Assembly: GCA_017380475.1 (NCBI GenBank)
Contig: JAFODX010000140.1
Location: forward strand, 1 to 16,109
Length of the DNA stretch: 16,109 nucleotides
From: Clostridia bacterium
GTDB taxonomy: Bacteria; Bacillota; Clostridia; UBA1381
Direction of reading: 5' to 3'
How positions within the stretch are numbered: position 1 is the stretch's first letter; each line of letters starts with the position of its first letter. A model generated the notes under the pieces. The model saw nothing but the letters and a program-made list of their open reading frames with translations, did no database searches and was not told where the DNA came from. Positions 1 to 8,841 of the stretch are shown piece by piece. The position numbers and the translations under genes were made by a program.

Positions 1-3
1 TAT

Positions 4-32
4 ATTCTATCACAAAAATTAAAATGTGTCAA
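4..32 (-). promoter_or_regulatory. Sigma-A-type promoter reading out of the left edge
   Basis: On the minus strand a perfect -35 TTGACA (27-32) is followed after 17 bases by TAGAAT (4-9). It would start a transcript just beyond the left edge, so a minus-strand gene probably lies to the left of this window. The gene itself is not visible. Confidence 0.6.
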
Positions 33-104
33 CCTTTAGACGGCATCGCTATAACTTTATTTGCTGTGGAATAGTTTTTTCGTTGAGATTTCGTACAGAA
101 ATTT

Positions 105-141
105 AAATAGCAAAAGGCAGAGGTAAATAACCTCTGCCTTT
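105..141 (-). terminator. Rho-independent terminator of the small membrane protein gene
   Basis: An 11-bp perfect stem, AAAGGCAGAGG (113-123) with CCTCTGCCTTT (131-141), closes a 7-base loop. On the minus strand it lies about 20 bases past the stop codon of the 161-601 gene and runs into a T-rich tail. It separates that gene from the outward promoter at 4-32. Confidence 0.8.
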
Positions 142-160
142 GTTTAAACACTATGACATA

Positions 161-601
161 TCAACTTTTTAAGTCGATATAATAATTAAACACCTTTGTT
201 GCTGTGTTTTTATCTGTCATAATCTTATAAGTACCACCGCTTGTATGGATATGTATCCAAAATGCTTTTTCGATAGAAATATTGTTTATTTCCTCAAACT
301 TGATATTAAAACTTAATAGGCTGAAGTTTTGCATACCCTTTCCAATAAATCTGTCTGCATACACATCAAAATAAGTCTGTCCGCTAATATAGTTTTTTAA
401 AAATTTTATTATTCCATCAACCACAAAATACAGACCAATGAGAAGCAGAAGAATAGTGCCGTTACTTTCATAATTTTCGGACAGAAAACCATAAAAACAT
501 AAAGCCACTATTCCCATTACAATTGATACAACCGCTAACACTATACATGTGTTTTTATATGTAGTAGCAGTGTTTTTTGTTGACATAATCACATTATTCA
601 T
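161..601 (-). CDS. Small two-helix membrane protein of unknown function
   Basis: I do not recognise this 146-residue protein. It has two hydrophobic helices, about residues 18-40 and 48-68, then a soluble C-terminal half (about 72-146) rich in alternating beta-like residues. That layout resembles small membrane proteins with a PH-like cytoplasmic domain, but no diagnostic motif is visible. The ATG at 599-601 is favoured because GGGGGTG lies 7 bases before it; a second in-frame ATG is at codon 6. Codons are strongly A/T-rich, unlike the adjacent rpoB, so it may be weakly expressed or acquired. It has its own terminator at 105-141 and a weak candidate promoter at 636-664, so it appears to be a single-gene unit convergent with nothing here and divergent from rpoBC. 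Real gene status is likely; function is open. Confidence 0.75.
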   Translation of the reverse strand: MNNVIMSTKNTATTYKNTCIVLAVVSIVMGIVALCFYGFLSENYESNGTILLLLIGLYFVVDGIIKFLKNYISGQTYFDVYADRFIGKGMQNFSLLSFNIKFEEINNISIEKAFWIHIHTSGGTYKIMTDKNTATKVFNYYIDLKS

Positions 602-635
602 AGCATAACACCCCCTTTCTTTTTATCTTCACGCA

Positions 636-664
636 TCTATAATATTCATAGAACAGATATACAA
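636..664 (-). promoter_or_regulatory. Weak candidate promoter for the 161-601 gene
   Basis: On the minus strand TTGTAT (659-664) and TATAGA (636-641) are 17 bases apart. Each matches only part of the consensus, but position and spacing fit a start about 30 bases before the gene. It lies just downstream of the minus-strand terminator at 683-707, so the gene would be insulated from upstream transcription. Confidence 0.35.
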
Positions 665-677
665 TTTATCTACAAAT

Positions 678-707
678 AAAAAATGCGCCTACCGAAGCAG
701 ACGCATA
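678..707 (-). terminator. UUCG-tetraloop terminator facing the minus strand
   Basis: Read on the minus strand, a fully paired 10-bp stem (two G-U pairs) closes on C(UUCG)G and is followed by TTTTTT. The outer pairs are ATGCG with CGCAT (684-707). On the plus strand the same stem has two mismatches and no T tract, so orientation is clear. No minus-strand gene is visible between here and rpoB that it would terminate. Confidence 0.7.
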
Positions 708-720
708 AAAAACGACACTT

Positions 721-750
721 TTGACCATTTGCACGCCTTATTCTTATAAT
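721..750 (+). promoter_or_regulatory. Upstream promoter P1 of the rpoBC region
   Basis: TTGACC (721-726) and a perfect TATAAT (745-750) are 18 bases apart, with an expected start near 757. It lies 130 bases upstream of the second promoter. A weak terminator at 798-819 sits between them, so P1 may give a short RNA of about 60 bases or an attenuated contribution to rpoBC. Confidence 0.6.
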
Positions 751-797
751 TTTTTCAAAACCTAAGAAGATATTCAAACTTTAAAAACGGTTAAAAC

Positions 798-819
798 GCT
801 CTTAAAAGGGCATTTTTTT
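798..819 (+). terminator. Weak terminator-like hairpin between P1 and P2
   Basis: GCTCT (798-802) can pair with AGGGC (807-811), five pairs including one G-U, around a TAAA loop. Seven T residues (813-819) follow directly after one A. The stem is short, so termination would be partial at best; the T tract is what makes it notable. Confidence 0.4.
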
Positions 820-850
820 CGCAATTTTACAAAAATTTCCGGATTTGGTA

Positions 851-879
851 TTGACAATAAAAAATATTTGTGTTATGAT
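851..879 (+). promoter_or_regulatory. Main rpoBC promoter P2
   Basis: A perfect -35 TTGACA (851-856) is followed after exactly 17 bases by TATGAT (874-879). The expected start is near 886, giving a leader of about 125 bases before rpoB. This is the strongest promoter in the 602-1011 gap. Confidence 0.85.
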
Positions 880-893
880 TATAAAATCAGAAG

Positions 894-979
894 TTTGCCC
901 TCATTTTTGGGAACGCAAGTTTTCAGAGGCGACAAACCGCATAACAGTGCGATTTTGTCGAAAAAAGGGCAAAGGGCAA
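894..979 (+). ncRNA. Structured 5' leader RNA of rpoB, possible cis-regulator
   Basis: The leader can fold into a compact junction. A closing helix pairs TTTGCCC (894-900) with GGGCAAA (967-973); an alternative register uses GGGCAA (974-979). Inside, GGGAAC (909-914) and GTTTTC (919-924) close a GCAA tetraloop, flanked by CCTC (899-902) with GAGG (926-929). A second arm pairs CGACAAA (930-936) with TTTGTCG (954-960) and has an inner CGCA/TGCG stem. No plus-strand T tract follows, so it is not a simple terminator. I do not recognise it as a named class; resemblance to ribosomal-protein leaders such as L10 is only a possibility. Two mutually exclusive closing helices would suit a switch. Confidence 0.5.
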
Positions 980-1011
980 TGAGATACTAAATGACGAGGT
1001 GATTTTCTAAA

Positions 1012-4000
1012 ATGTTACACGCACAGAAAGCCGGTAAAAACATTCGACTCAGCTATGCGAAAATCAAAGAGGCATTGGACATGCCAAACCTTATAGAAGT
1101 CCAGAAGGATTCCTATAAGTGGTTCATCGAAGAAGGTCTTAAGGAAGTATTCCAGGACATTTCTCCGATTAAAGACCATGCCGAAAAACTCTCTCTTGAG
1201 TTCTACGACTATAAGATTGAGGATAAGGTTAAGTACAGCGTTGAAGAATGTAAGGAGCGTGACGTAAAGTACGCAGCTCCCTTAAGAGTCAATGTAAGAC
1301 TTATCAACAACGAAACAGGCGAAATCAAAGAACAGGAAATCTTTATGGGTGAATTCCCGATTATGACAGAGCAGGGCACGTTTATCATAAACGGTGCAGA
1401 GCGTGTTATAGTCAGCCAGTTGGTTCGTTCACCCGGAATCTATTACGAGTTTGAGCGTGATAAGAACGGTAAGCCGTTATACAAGTCAACAGTTATCCCG
1501 TACAGAGGTGCATGGCTTGAATACGAAACCGATTCAAATGACGTTTTCTCAGTACGTCTTGACAGAACAAGAAAGCTCCCGATGACGGTCCTCTTAAGAG
1601 CAATGGGACTTGAGTCAAACGGACAGATTCTTGAAATGTTCGGTGACGACGAAAAGGTAAAAGCTACTCTTGAAAAGGACCCGTCCACATCAAGAGACGA
1701 GGCGTTGCTTGAAATATATAAGAAGCTTCGTCCGGGCGAGCCGTTAAACGTAGAAAACGCCGAGTCACTTATTACAAATATGCTGTTTGACCCCAAGCGT
1801 TATGACCTTGCACGTGTGGGACGTTATAAGTACAACCTGAAGCTCCAGATTAAGGACCGTATAAAGGGCCATACTCTTGCAGCTGATGTTGTTGACCCCA
1901 GAACAGGCGAAATTCTTGCAGCAGCAGGCGAGGCTGTTTCAAAGGAAATGGCAGAGAAAATTGACCGTGCAGGTGTAAACAGAGTTGAGCTTACAATCGA
2001 CGAACAGCACGTTATAGTATTCTCAAATGATATGGTTTATCTTGATGAGTATGTTGACTTCGACACAAACGAGCTCAACGTAAAGCTTGACAAGGTAAGA
2101 CGTTCAATCCTTAATGATATTATAGAAAAAGCAGACGGTGACGTTGAAGAAATCAAGCGTCAGATTGAAGTGCGTGCGGCTGAACTCAGCCCGAAGCATA
2201 TCACAATCGAGGATATGTTCGCATCAATCAACTACTGCTTGAACCTTGCAAAGGGTACAGGCGCAATTGACGATATCGACCACCTCGGTAACCGTCGTTT
2301 AAGATGCGTTGGTGAGCTTTTGCAGAACCAGTTCAGAATCGGTCTTTCAAGAATGGAAAGAACAGTTCGTGAACGTATGTCAACACAGGAGCTTGAAATA
2401 ATCACACCGTCATCACTTATAAACATCCGTCCGATAATCGCAACAATCAACGAGTTCTTCGGTTCATCACAGCTTTCACAGTTCATGGACCAGCCCAACC
2501 CGTTGGCAGAGCTCCGTCACAAGAGAAGAATATCGGCATTGGGACCGGGCGGTCTTTCAAGAGAAAGAGCCGGCTTTGAAGTTCGAGACATTCACTATTC
2601 ACACTACGGCAGAATGTGTCCGATAGAAACTCCTGAAGGTCCGAACATCGGTCTTATAACATCACTTGCAACATTTGCAAGAATCAACGAATACGGCTTC
2701 GTTGAAGCACCGTACCGTAAAGTTATCGACGGTAAGGTAACAGACGAAATCGAGTATATGACAGCAGACGTCGAGGACGGTTACACAATCGCACAGGCGA
2801 ACGAACCGCTCGGCGAGGACGGAACATTCCTTTCAAAGCGTGTTTCTGCACGTCACCGTGAAGAAATCCTTGAAGTTGAGCCGTCAAGAATAGACTACAT
2901 GGACGTATCACCGCGTCAGCTTGTATCAGTTGTTACAGCATGTATCCCGTTCCTTGAAAACGATGACGCTAACCGTGCACTCATGGGTTCAAACATGCAG
3001 TGTCAGGCAGTTCCGCTTCTTACAACGGACTCACCGATTATCGGTACAGGTATCGAGCATAAGGTTGCAAAGGACTCAGGTTCAGCAGTTCTTGCAAAGG
3101 AAGACGGTGTAGTTGAAAAGGTTGCATCAGACAGAATCGTAATCCTTGGCGACAGCGGTATCCGTCACGAGCATAAGCTTATTAAGTTCGTGCGTTCAAA
3201 CCAGAGCACATGTATAAACCAGCGTCCGATAGTAAAAGAGGGCGAAAGAGTATCACGTGGTGACATTATTGTCGACGGTCCTGCAATGGACAACGGTGAA
3301 CTCGCACTTGGTAAGAACATCCTTATCGGATTTATGACCTGGGAAGGTTATAACTACGAGGACGCTGTTCTTATCAGCGAAGAGCTTGTAAAGAACGACA
3401 CATTCACATCAATCCATATGGAAGAATATGAATGTGAAGCAAGAGATACAAAGCTCGGACCTGAAGAAATCACAAGAGATATCCCCAACGTTTCAGAGGA
3501 TGCACTTAAGGACCTTGACGAAAACGGTATCATCAGAATCGGTGCTGAGGTTCACGCAGGTGACATACTTGTAGGTAAGGTTACACCGAAGGGTGAAACA
3601 GAGCTTACAGCAGAAGAAAGACTTCTCCGTGCAATCTTTGGTGAAAAGGCACGTGAGGTAAGAGATACATCACTTCGTGTACCGCACGGTGAGTCAGGTA
3701 TAATCGTAGACATAAAGAAATTCACAAGAGAAAACGGCGACGAAGTATCAGCAGGCGTTAACGAGTCAGTTGTATGTTACATCGCACAGAAGCGTAAGAT
3801 TTCTGTCGGCGATAAGATGGCAGGCCGCCACGGTAACAAGGGTGTCGTATCCCGTGTTCTCCCGCAGGAGGATATGCCGTTCCTTGAAGACGGTACACCG
3901 CTTCAGATCGTGCTTAACCCGCTGGGCGTTCCGTCACGTATGAATATCGGTCAGGTGCTTGAAATGCATCTTGGCTATGCATACAGAAACCTCAGTCTTA

Positions 4001-4800
4001 AGACACGTGAAGAGCTTGAAAAGATTTCAGGCGAAACCTTCCGTAACGCAGTCCTTGAGGCATATGATGCAAGACGTCCTGACAGATTCATCAAGATTGC
4101 AACACCGGTATTTGACGGTGCGCAGGATGCAGACATCAAGGAAGCATTTGAAGAAGCAGGACTTAATCAGACATTTAAGTCAGTTGTATATGACGGACGT
4201 ACAGGTGAAAAGTTTGATAACCCTGTTACAGTCGGTGTCATGTACTATCTGAAACTCCATCACCTTGTTGACGATAAGATTCACGCTCGTTCAACAGGTC
4301 CGTACTCATTGGTAACTCAGCAGCCGCTCGGTGGTAAGGCACAGTTCGGCGGACAGCGTTTCGGTGAGATGGAAGTTTGGGCACTTGAGGCATACGGTGC
4401 TGCATACACACTCCAGGAAATCCTTACTGTTAAGTCAGACGATATCGTGGGACGTGTTAAGGCATACGAATCAATCGTTAAGGGCGAGAACATTCCGAGA
4501 TCCGGAGTACCTGAGTCATTCAAGGTTCTTGTTAAGGAACTTCAGTCACTGGCTCTTGATATCAGAATATTGGATCATGACATGGAGGAGATTGACCTTG
4601 ACGCATCATTTGAGGATGATGACGATGTAATCAACGAAGAGCTCATGGGAACAATGGAAGAGGCAGACGGAATTACAGATTCACTTGACGAGTCAGATCT
4701 TGACGATGCAAATATGTTGCTTGAGGATGCCGATGACGATTTCGGCTTCGACTTCGGCGACGATGATGCAGACGAAGACTACGACGACAGTGATATTTGA
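1012..4800 (+). CDS. rpoB: DNA-directed RNA polymerase beta subunit
   Basis: This 1262-residue protein is the beta subunit of cytoplasmic RNA polymerase, forming with beta' the catalytic cleft. The start is set by GAGGTGAT (996-1003), an almost ideal ribosome binding site 8 bases before the ATG. The rifampicin pocket is intact: residues equivalent to E. coli Q513, D516, H526 and S531 are Q490, D493, H503 and S508, so the sequence predicts rifampicin sensitivity. Further conserved blocks include [32 protein letters not shown] and, late in the protein, [18 protein letters not shown]. The last 71 residues (1192-1262) hold 35 Asp or Glu and no Lys, Arg or His. The gene is led by its own promoter and structured leader rather than rplJL, and is followed 23 bases later by rpoC in one transcript. 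Confidence 0.99.
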   Translation: MLHAQKAGKNIRLSYAKIKEALDMPNLIEVQKDSYKWFIEEGLKEVFQDISPIKDHAEKLSLEFYDYKIEDKVKYSVEECKERDVKYAAPLRVNVRLINNETGEIKEQEIFMGEFPIMTEQGTFIINGAERVIVSQLVRSPGIYYEFERDKNGKPLYKSTVIPYRGAWLEYETDSNDVFSVRLDRTRKLPMTVLLRAMGLESNGQILEMFGDDEKVKATLEKDPSTSRDEALLEIYKKLRPGEPLNVENAESLITNMLFDPKRYDLARVGRYKYNLKLQIKDRIKGHTLAADVVDPRTGEILAAAGEAVSKEMAEKIDRAGVNRVELTIDEQHVIVFSNDMVYLDEYVDFDTNELNVKLDKVRRSILNDIIEKADGDVEEIKRQIEVRAAELSPKHITIEDMFASINYCLNLAKGTGAIDDIDHLGNRRLRCVGELLQNQFRIGLSRMERTVRERMSTQELEIITPSSLINIRPIIATINEFFGSSQLSQFMDQPNPLAELRHKRRISALGPGGLSRERAGFEVRDIHYSHYGRMCPIETPEGPNIGLITSLATFARINEYGFVEAPYRKVIDGKVTDEIEYMTADVEDGYTIAQANEPLGEDGTFLSKRVSARHREEILEVEPSRIDYMDVSPRQLVSVVTACIPFLENDDANRALMGSNMQCQAVPLLTTDSPIIGTGIEHKVAKDSGSAVLAKEDGVVEKVASDRIVILGDSGIRHEHKLIKFVRSNQSTCINQRPIVKEGERVSRGDIIVDGPAMDNGELALGKNILIGFMTWEGYNYEDAVLISEELVKNDTFTSIHMEEYECEARDTKLGPEEITRDIPNVSEDALKDLDENGIIRIGAEVHAGDILVGKVTPKGETELTAEERLLRAIFGEKAREVRDTSLRVPHGESGIIVDIKKFTRENGDEVSAGVNESVVCYIAQKRKISVGDKMAGRHGNKGVVSRVLPQEDMPFLEDGTPLQIVLNPLGVPSRMNIGQVLEMHLGYAYRNLSLKTREELEKISGETFRNAVLEAYDARRPDRFIKIATPVFDGAQDADIKEAFEEAGLNQTFKSVVYDGRTGEKFDNPVTVGVMYYLKLHHLVDDKIHARSTGPYSLVTQQPLGGKAQFGGQRFGEMEVWALEAYGAAYTLQEILTVKSDDIVGRVKAYESIVKGENIPRSGVPESFKVLVKELQSLALDIRILDHDMEEIDLDASFEDDDDVINEELMGTMEEADGITDSLDESDLDDANMLLEDADDDFGFDFGDDDADEDYDDSDI

Positions 4801-4823
4801 CGATAGAGTATGGAGGATTTCAA

Positions 4824-7800
4824 ATGTTGGAATTTAACAATTTTGAAGCAATTAAAATAGGGCTTGCCTCACCCGAAACCATTCTCGGATGGTCACACGG
4901 CGAGGTAACCAAGCCTGAAACAATAAACTACCGTACCTTGAAGCCTGAAAAGGACGGCTTGTACTGCGAAAAGATTTTCGGACCGACAAAGGACTGGGAA
5001 TGTCACTGCGGTAAGTACAAGAAGATAAGATACAAGGGCAAAGTCTGCGAGCGTTGCGGCGTTGAAGTAACAAAAGCAAAGGTACGCCGTGAGAGAATGG
5101 GTCATATCGACCTTGCAACTCCGGTTTCGCACATCTGGTACTTCAAGGGTGTGCCCTCATCAATCGGACTTATGCTTGATCTCTCACCCAGACAGCTTGA
5201 AAAGGTACTTTACTTTGCATCATACATTGTAACAAGTGTAAATGCAGACCTTGTAAACAACGATATATTCGAAGGTCAGGTTCTTACTGATAAGGAATAT
5301 AACGAATATCTTGAAAAGTACGGCAACGATGCTTTCACTGCAGGAATGGGTGCAGAGGCTGTAAAGGAGCTTCTTGAAAAGATAGACGTTGATGCTTTGG
5401 CAGAAAACCTTAAGGCAGAGCTTGAAGAATCACAGGGTCAGAAGAAGGCAAGAATCATTAAGAGACTTGAAATTGTCGAGGCATTCAGAGTATCAGGCAA
5501 CCGTCCTGAATGGATGATTATGACAGTTGTTCCGGTTATTCCGCCGGATCTTCGTCCGATGGTTCAGCTTGACGGCGGACGTTTCGCAACAAGCGACCTT
5601 AACGACCTTTACAGACGAGTTATAAACAGAAACAACAGACTTAAGAGACTTCTTGAGCTTGGCGCACCGGATATTATTATCCGTAACGAAAAGCGTATGC
5701 TTCAGGAGGCTGTCGATGCACTTATCAATAACGGCCGTCGCGGCAGAACCGTAACAGGCCCGGGTAACAGAGCACTTAAGTCACTTTCAGACTTACTTAA
5801 GGGTAAGCAGGGACGTTTCCGTCAGAACCTTCTCGGTAAGCGAGTTGACTATTCGGGACGTTCAGTTATCGTAGTTGGTCCTGAAATGAAGATTTACCAG
5901 TGCGGTGTTCCGAAGGAAATGGCAATCGAGCTGTTCAAGCCGTTTGTAATGAAAGAGCTTGTATCACGTGGTATTGCGCATAACATAAAGAGCGCAAAGA
6001 GAATGGTAGAGCGTACACGTGTTGAGGTATGGGATGTGCTTGAGGATGTAATTAAAGAGCATCCGGTACTTCTTAACCGAGCACCTACACTTCACCGTCT
6101 GGGTATCCAGGCATTTGAGCCGCGTCTTGTTGAGGGTCGTGCACTTAAGCTTCATCCGTTGGTATGTACAGCGTACAACGCCGACTTCGACGGTGACCAG
6201 ATGGCTATTCACGTACCGCTTTCACCTGAGGCACAGGCTGAGGCAAGATTCCTTATGCTTTCAGCAAACAACCTCTTAAAACCGCAGGACGGTCACCCGG
6301 TAGCAGTTCCGTCACAGGATATGCTTCTTGGTTCATATTACCTCACAATAGTACGCGAAAACTACAAAGAGATTTTCGATATTATTTCAGAGGACCCGTC
6401 AAAGCAGGCGGCATTTGAAGCACTCATCGCAGAAACTGACGAAAAACCGGCAGTTGTAGATGAAGAAAAGGCAATCGAAACATTCTCATCATGGCAGAGT
6501 GCATTCGAGTATGTGCTTACTATAAAGAAAGTACAGCTTAATGAAACAAAGATAACAGGTGTTAACCCGATAACAGTTAAAATTGCGAAGAAGTCGGTTA
6601 CATTATCAGTACAGACATTCCTTGCAATCGCAAAGAAGGTTACACAGAAGAAGTTCCTCTCGGCTGAGGAAGCATTGCTTGCATATACAAACCACGTAAT
6701 AACACTCCACGAGAGAATAAGCGTACAGCTTTCAAAGGAAATCGGTGGCGAGGTTGTTACAAAGCTTGTTGATACAACAGCCGGAAGAATTATATTTAAC
6801 AACAACATTCCGCAGGACCTTGGTTTTGTAGACAGAACCAACCCTGAAACAGCACTTGACTACGAGGTTGATTTCATAGTTAAGAAATCACAGCTCGGTG
6901 ATATCATCGGTAAGTGTATAGACGTTCACGGCGTATCAGTAACAGCTGTTATGCTTGACAACATTAAGTCAACAGGTTATAAGTATTCAACAATCGGTGC
7001 TTTGACCGTATCAGTTTCGGACATCAACGTTCCGGAAGCAAAGCCGGCAATCCTTGCCGAGGCAGAAAAGCAGGTTGAGGCAATCACTGCTAAATACCGT
7101 TTCGGTTTGTTGAACGACGAGGAGCGTTACGAGCAGGTAATCAAAATCTGGGCAGATGCATCTTCACAGGTTACAGACGCCATGCTTGAAAACCTTGGTG
7201 AATTCAACCCCATCTACATGATGGCGGATTCAGGAGCCCGTGGTTCGACCAACCAGATTCGTCAGCTTGCTGCTATGCGTGGTCTTATGGCGGATACACA
7301 GGGTAGAACAGTCGAAATTCCTATCAGAGCTAACTTCCGTGAGGGTCTGAACGTACTTGAGTACTTCGTATCATCACACGGTGCGAGAAAGGGTCTTACA
7401 GACACAGCTCTCCGTACTGCCGACTCAGGTTACCTCACAAGACGTCTTGTTGACGTTGCTCAGGACGTTATCGTCCGTGAAATCGACTGTGGTACTACAA
7501 AGTACGCAGAAATCGAGGATATCCGTGACGGTGAAGAAATCATCGAGCCGTTGTACGACCGTATCGAGGGTAGAATTTCGTGGGAAGACATTGCCAACCC
7601 CGAAACCGGCGATATTATCGTAAGAGCAGGCGAAATGATAAGTCTCCGTCAGGCAGACAAGATTGTAAAAGCAGGTATTTCAAAGGTTAAAATCCGTTCA
7701 GTTCTTACATGTAAGTCAAAGATTGGTGTATGTGCTAAGTGTTACGGTAAGAACCTTGCTACAGGTACACTCGTAAACATCGGTGAAGCTGTCGGTATCA

Positions 7801-8636
7801 TAGCCGCACAGTCAATCGGTGAGCCGGGTACACAGCTTACAATGAGAACCTTCCATGCCGGCGGTGTCGCATCAGGCAGCGATATCACTCAGGGTCTTCC
7901 GCGTATCGAAGAATTGTTCGAAGCACGTAGACCTAAGGGTGTGGCTATCATCAGTGAGATTGCAGGTAAGGTAACGGTTAACGATTCAAAGCAGAAGCGT
8001 GAAGTTATAATCACAAACGACGAGGACGGCGAGAGCAGAACATACGCAATCCCGTACGGTGCTACTATCAAGCTCCGTGACGGCGATGTAGTAGCAAAGG
8101 GTGGCGAAATCACTGCAGGTTCTGTTAACCCGAACGATATCTTAAGAATCAATGGTCCTGACGCTGTTCAGATTTACATCTCCCGTGAAGTACAGAGAAC
8201 ATACCGTATGCAGGGTGTTGACATCAACGACAAGCACGTTGAGGTTATCACACGTCAGATGCTCCGTAAGGTTCGTATTGAGGACATCGGTGATACAAAC
8301 CTCCTCATCGGTTCATTGACAGACCGTCTTGAATTTGAGGACGAGAACGAGGCAGCTCTTGCAAAGGGCGGCACAGAAGCTACAGCTTCACCCGTACTTC
8401 TCGGTATCACAAAGGCGTCACTTGCAACAGAGTCATTCCTATCAGCAGCATCATTCCAGGAAACAACAAAGGTTCTTACAGATGCAGCTATCAAGGGTAA
8501 GGTTGACCCGCTTATGGGACTTAAGGAAAATGTTATTATCGGTAAGCTTATCCCTGCAGGTACAGGTATGAGTATGTATAAGGACATCAACATCACCATG
8601 GAGGGTGAGGAAGTTCCGAACGAAGATATTAAATAA
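4824..8636 (+). CDS. rpoC: DNA-directed RNA polymerase beta' subunit
   Basis: The 1270-residue beta' subunit carries the polymerase active centre. The N-terminal zinc ribbon is C60, C62, C75 and C78. The Mg-binding loop NADFDGDQ places the catalytic aspartates at 454, 456 and 458. The second zinc site is C889, C963, C970 and C973, with the same internal spacing as E. coli (74, 7 and 3). The trigger-loop region [19 protein letters not shown] is uninterrupted. Between the Mg loop and the second zinc site the protein is 81 residues longer than E. coli; the extra sequence lies at about residues 512-608, after GSYYLT. The ATG at 4824 is preferred to an upstream in-frame TTG (4797) that overlaps the rpoB stop, because GGAGG (4812-4816) sits 7 bases before it and the protein then begins [10 protein letters not shown] as in relatives. 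Confidence 0.99.
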   Translation: MLEFNNFEAIKIGLASPETILGWSHGEVTKPETINYRTLKPEKDGLYCEKIFGPTKDWECHCGKYKKIRYKGKVCERCGVEVTKAKVRRERMGHIDLATPVSHIWYFKGVPSSIGLMLDLSPRQLEKVLYFASYIVTSVNADLVNNDIFEGQVLTDKEYNEYLEKYGNDAFTAGMGAEAVKELLEKIDVDALAENLKAELEESQGQKKARIIKRLEIVEAFRVSGNRPEWMIMTVVPVIPPDLRPMVQLDGGRFATSDLNDLYRRVINRNNRLKRLLELGAPDIIIRNEKRMLQEAVDALINNGRRGRTVTGPGNRALKSLSDLLKGKQGRFRQNLLGKRVDYSGRSVIVVGPEMKIYQCGVPKEMAIELFKPFVMKELVSRGIAHNIKSAKRMVERTRVEVWDVLEDVIKEHPVLLNRAPTLHRLGIQAFEPRLVEGRALKLHPLVCTAYNADFDGDQMAIHVPLSPEAQAEARFLMLSANNLLKPQDGHPVAVPSQDMLLGSYYLTIVRENYKEIFDIISEDPSKQAAFEALIAETDEKPAVVDEEKAIETFSSWQSAFEYVLTIKKVQLNETKITGVNPITVKIAKKSVTLSVQTFLAIAKKVTQKKFLSAEEALLAYTNHVITLHERISVQLSKEIGGEVVTKLVDTTAGRIIFNNNIPQDLGFVDRTNPETALDYEVDFIVKKSQLGDIIGKCIDVHGVSVTAVMLDNIKSTGYKYSTIGALTVSVSDINVPEAKPAILAEAEKQVEAITAKYRFGLLNDEERYEQVIKIWADASSQVTDAMLENLGEFNPIYMMADSGARGSTNQIRQLAAMRGLMADTQGRTVEIPIRANFREGLNVLEYFVSSHGARKGLTDTALRTADSGYLTRRLVDVAQDVIVREIDCGTTKYAEIEDIRDGEEIIEPLYDRIEGRISWEDIANPETGDIIVRAGEMISLRQADKIVKAGISKVKIRSVLTCKSKIGVCAKCYGKNLATGTLVNIGEAVGIIAAQSIGEPGTQLTMRTFHAGGVASGSDITQGLPRIEELFEARRPKGVAIISEIAGKVTVNDSKQKREVIITNDEDGESRTYAIPYGATIKLRDGDVVAKGGEITAGSVNPNDILRINGPDAVQIYISREVQRTYRMQGVDINDKHVEVITRQMLRKVRIEDIGDTNLLIGSLTDRLEFEDENEAALAKGGTEATASPVLLGITKASLATESFLSAASFQETTKVLTDAAIKGKVDPLMGLKENVIIGKLIPAGTGMSMYKDINITMEGEEVPNEDIK

Positions 8637-8796
8637 GGACTGCGATATTCGGCGCAGACCGCAGAACGGTAAACCGTTTTGCTACAAACAAAACTCACCG
8701 CTCGGCGTACCTGTGTACGCCGTCGGGCAAGGAGGGTGTTGCATTTAGCAACACCCTCTTCGTTTTGTCCGTTCTGCATCCGAATCTCATCAGTCC
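8637..8796. repeat. Imperfect inverted repeat with nested hairpins after rpoC
   Basis: The arms begin directly after the rpoC stop. GGACTG (8637-8642) matches CAGTCC (8791-8796), GATATTCGG (8644-8652) matches CCGAATCTC with one mismatch, and GCAGAACGG (8661-8669) matches CCGTTCTGC (8769-8777) perfectly. Inside are three hairpins: GCAGAACGG with CCGTTTTGC around TAAA (8661-8682), CGGCGTAC with GTACGCCG around CTGT (8703-8722), and the rpoC terminator (8732-8758). The left arm can therefore pair locally or with the far arm. It resembles a MITE or REP-like dispersed repeat that has been placed in, or acts as, the rpoC 3' end. No target-site duplication is obvious. Confidence 0.6.
8732..8767 (+). 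terminator. rpoBC rho-independent terminator
   Basis: A perfect 11-bp stem, GAGGGTGTTGC (8732-8742) with GCAACACCCTC (8748-8758), closes an ATTTA loop and is followed by TTCGTTTTG. It lies 95 bases after the rpoC stop, inside the inverted repeat. Confidence 0.85.
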
Positions 8797-8804
8797 TGAC
8801 AAAC

Positions 8805-8834
8805 AAAAAGAGGTTTCGGCTGAAACCTCTTTTT
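8805..8834. terminator. Bidirectional terminator between rpoC and mscL
   Basis: AAAAAGAGGTTTC (8805-8817) pairs with GAAACCTCTTTTT (8822-8834) around GGCT. Both strands end in a T tract, so it can terminate mscL on the minus strand, 8 bases past its stop, and back up the rpoBC terminator on the plus strand. Confidence 0.9.
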
Positions 8835-8841
8835 TATGTAA

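Noticed and set aside
672..734. A 20-codon minus-strand ORF (MVKSVVFYASAS...) with AAGG seven bases before its ATG
   Set aside because: It runs straight through the UUCG terminator stem, so the coding pattern is most simply a by-product of that hairpin; too short to support as a gene.
979..1002. Two minimal ORFs (ATG-AGA-TAC-stop and ATG-ACG-AGG-stop) just before rpoB
   Set aside because: Three codons each, without their own ribosome binding site; the second contains the rpoB site itself. Chance is sufficient.
2468..2560. Possible rifampicin-resistance substitutions in RpoB
   Set aside because: The residues equivalent to Q513, D516, H526 and S531 are all wild type; the Pro after MDQ lies at a variable position.
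4797..4823. In-frame TTG start of rpoC overlapping the rpoB stop
   Set aside because: The extra nine residues have no family counterpart and the strong GGAGG site belongs to the ATG at 4824.
6362..6841. 159-codon minus-strand ORF inside rpoC, and similar long antisense ORFs in rpoB/rpoC
   Set aside because: They follow from codon bias of the highly expressed sense genes; their translations are Ser/Val-rich shadows without domains or ribosome binding sites.
8637..8841. CRISPR array or riboswitch in the rpoC-mscL gap because of the many hairpins
   Set aside because: No direct repeats with spacers are present, and the position after a stop codon with a terminator fits a 3' element, not a riboswitch.
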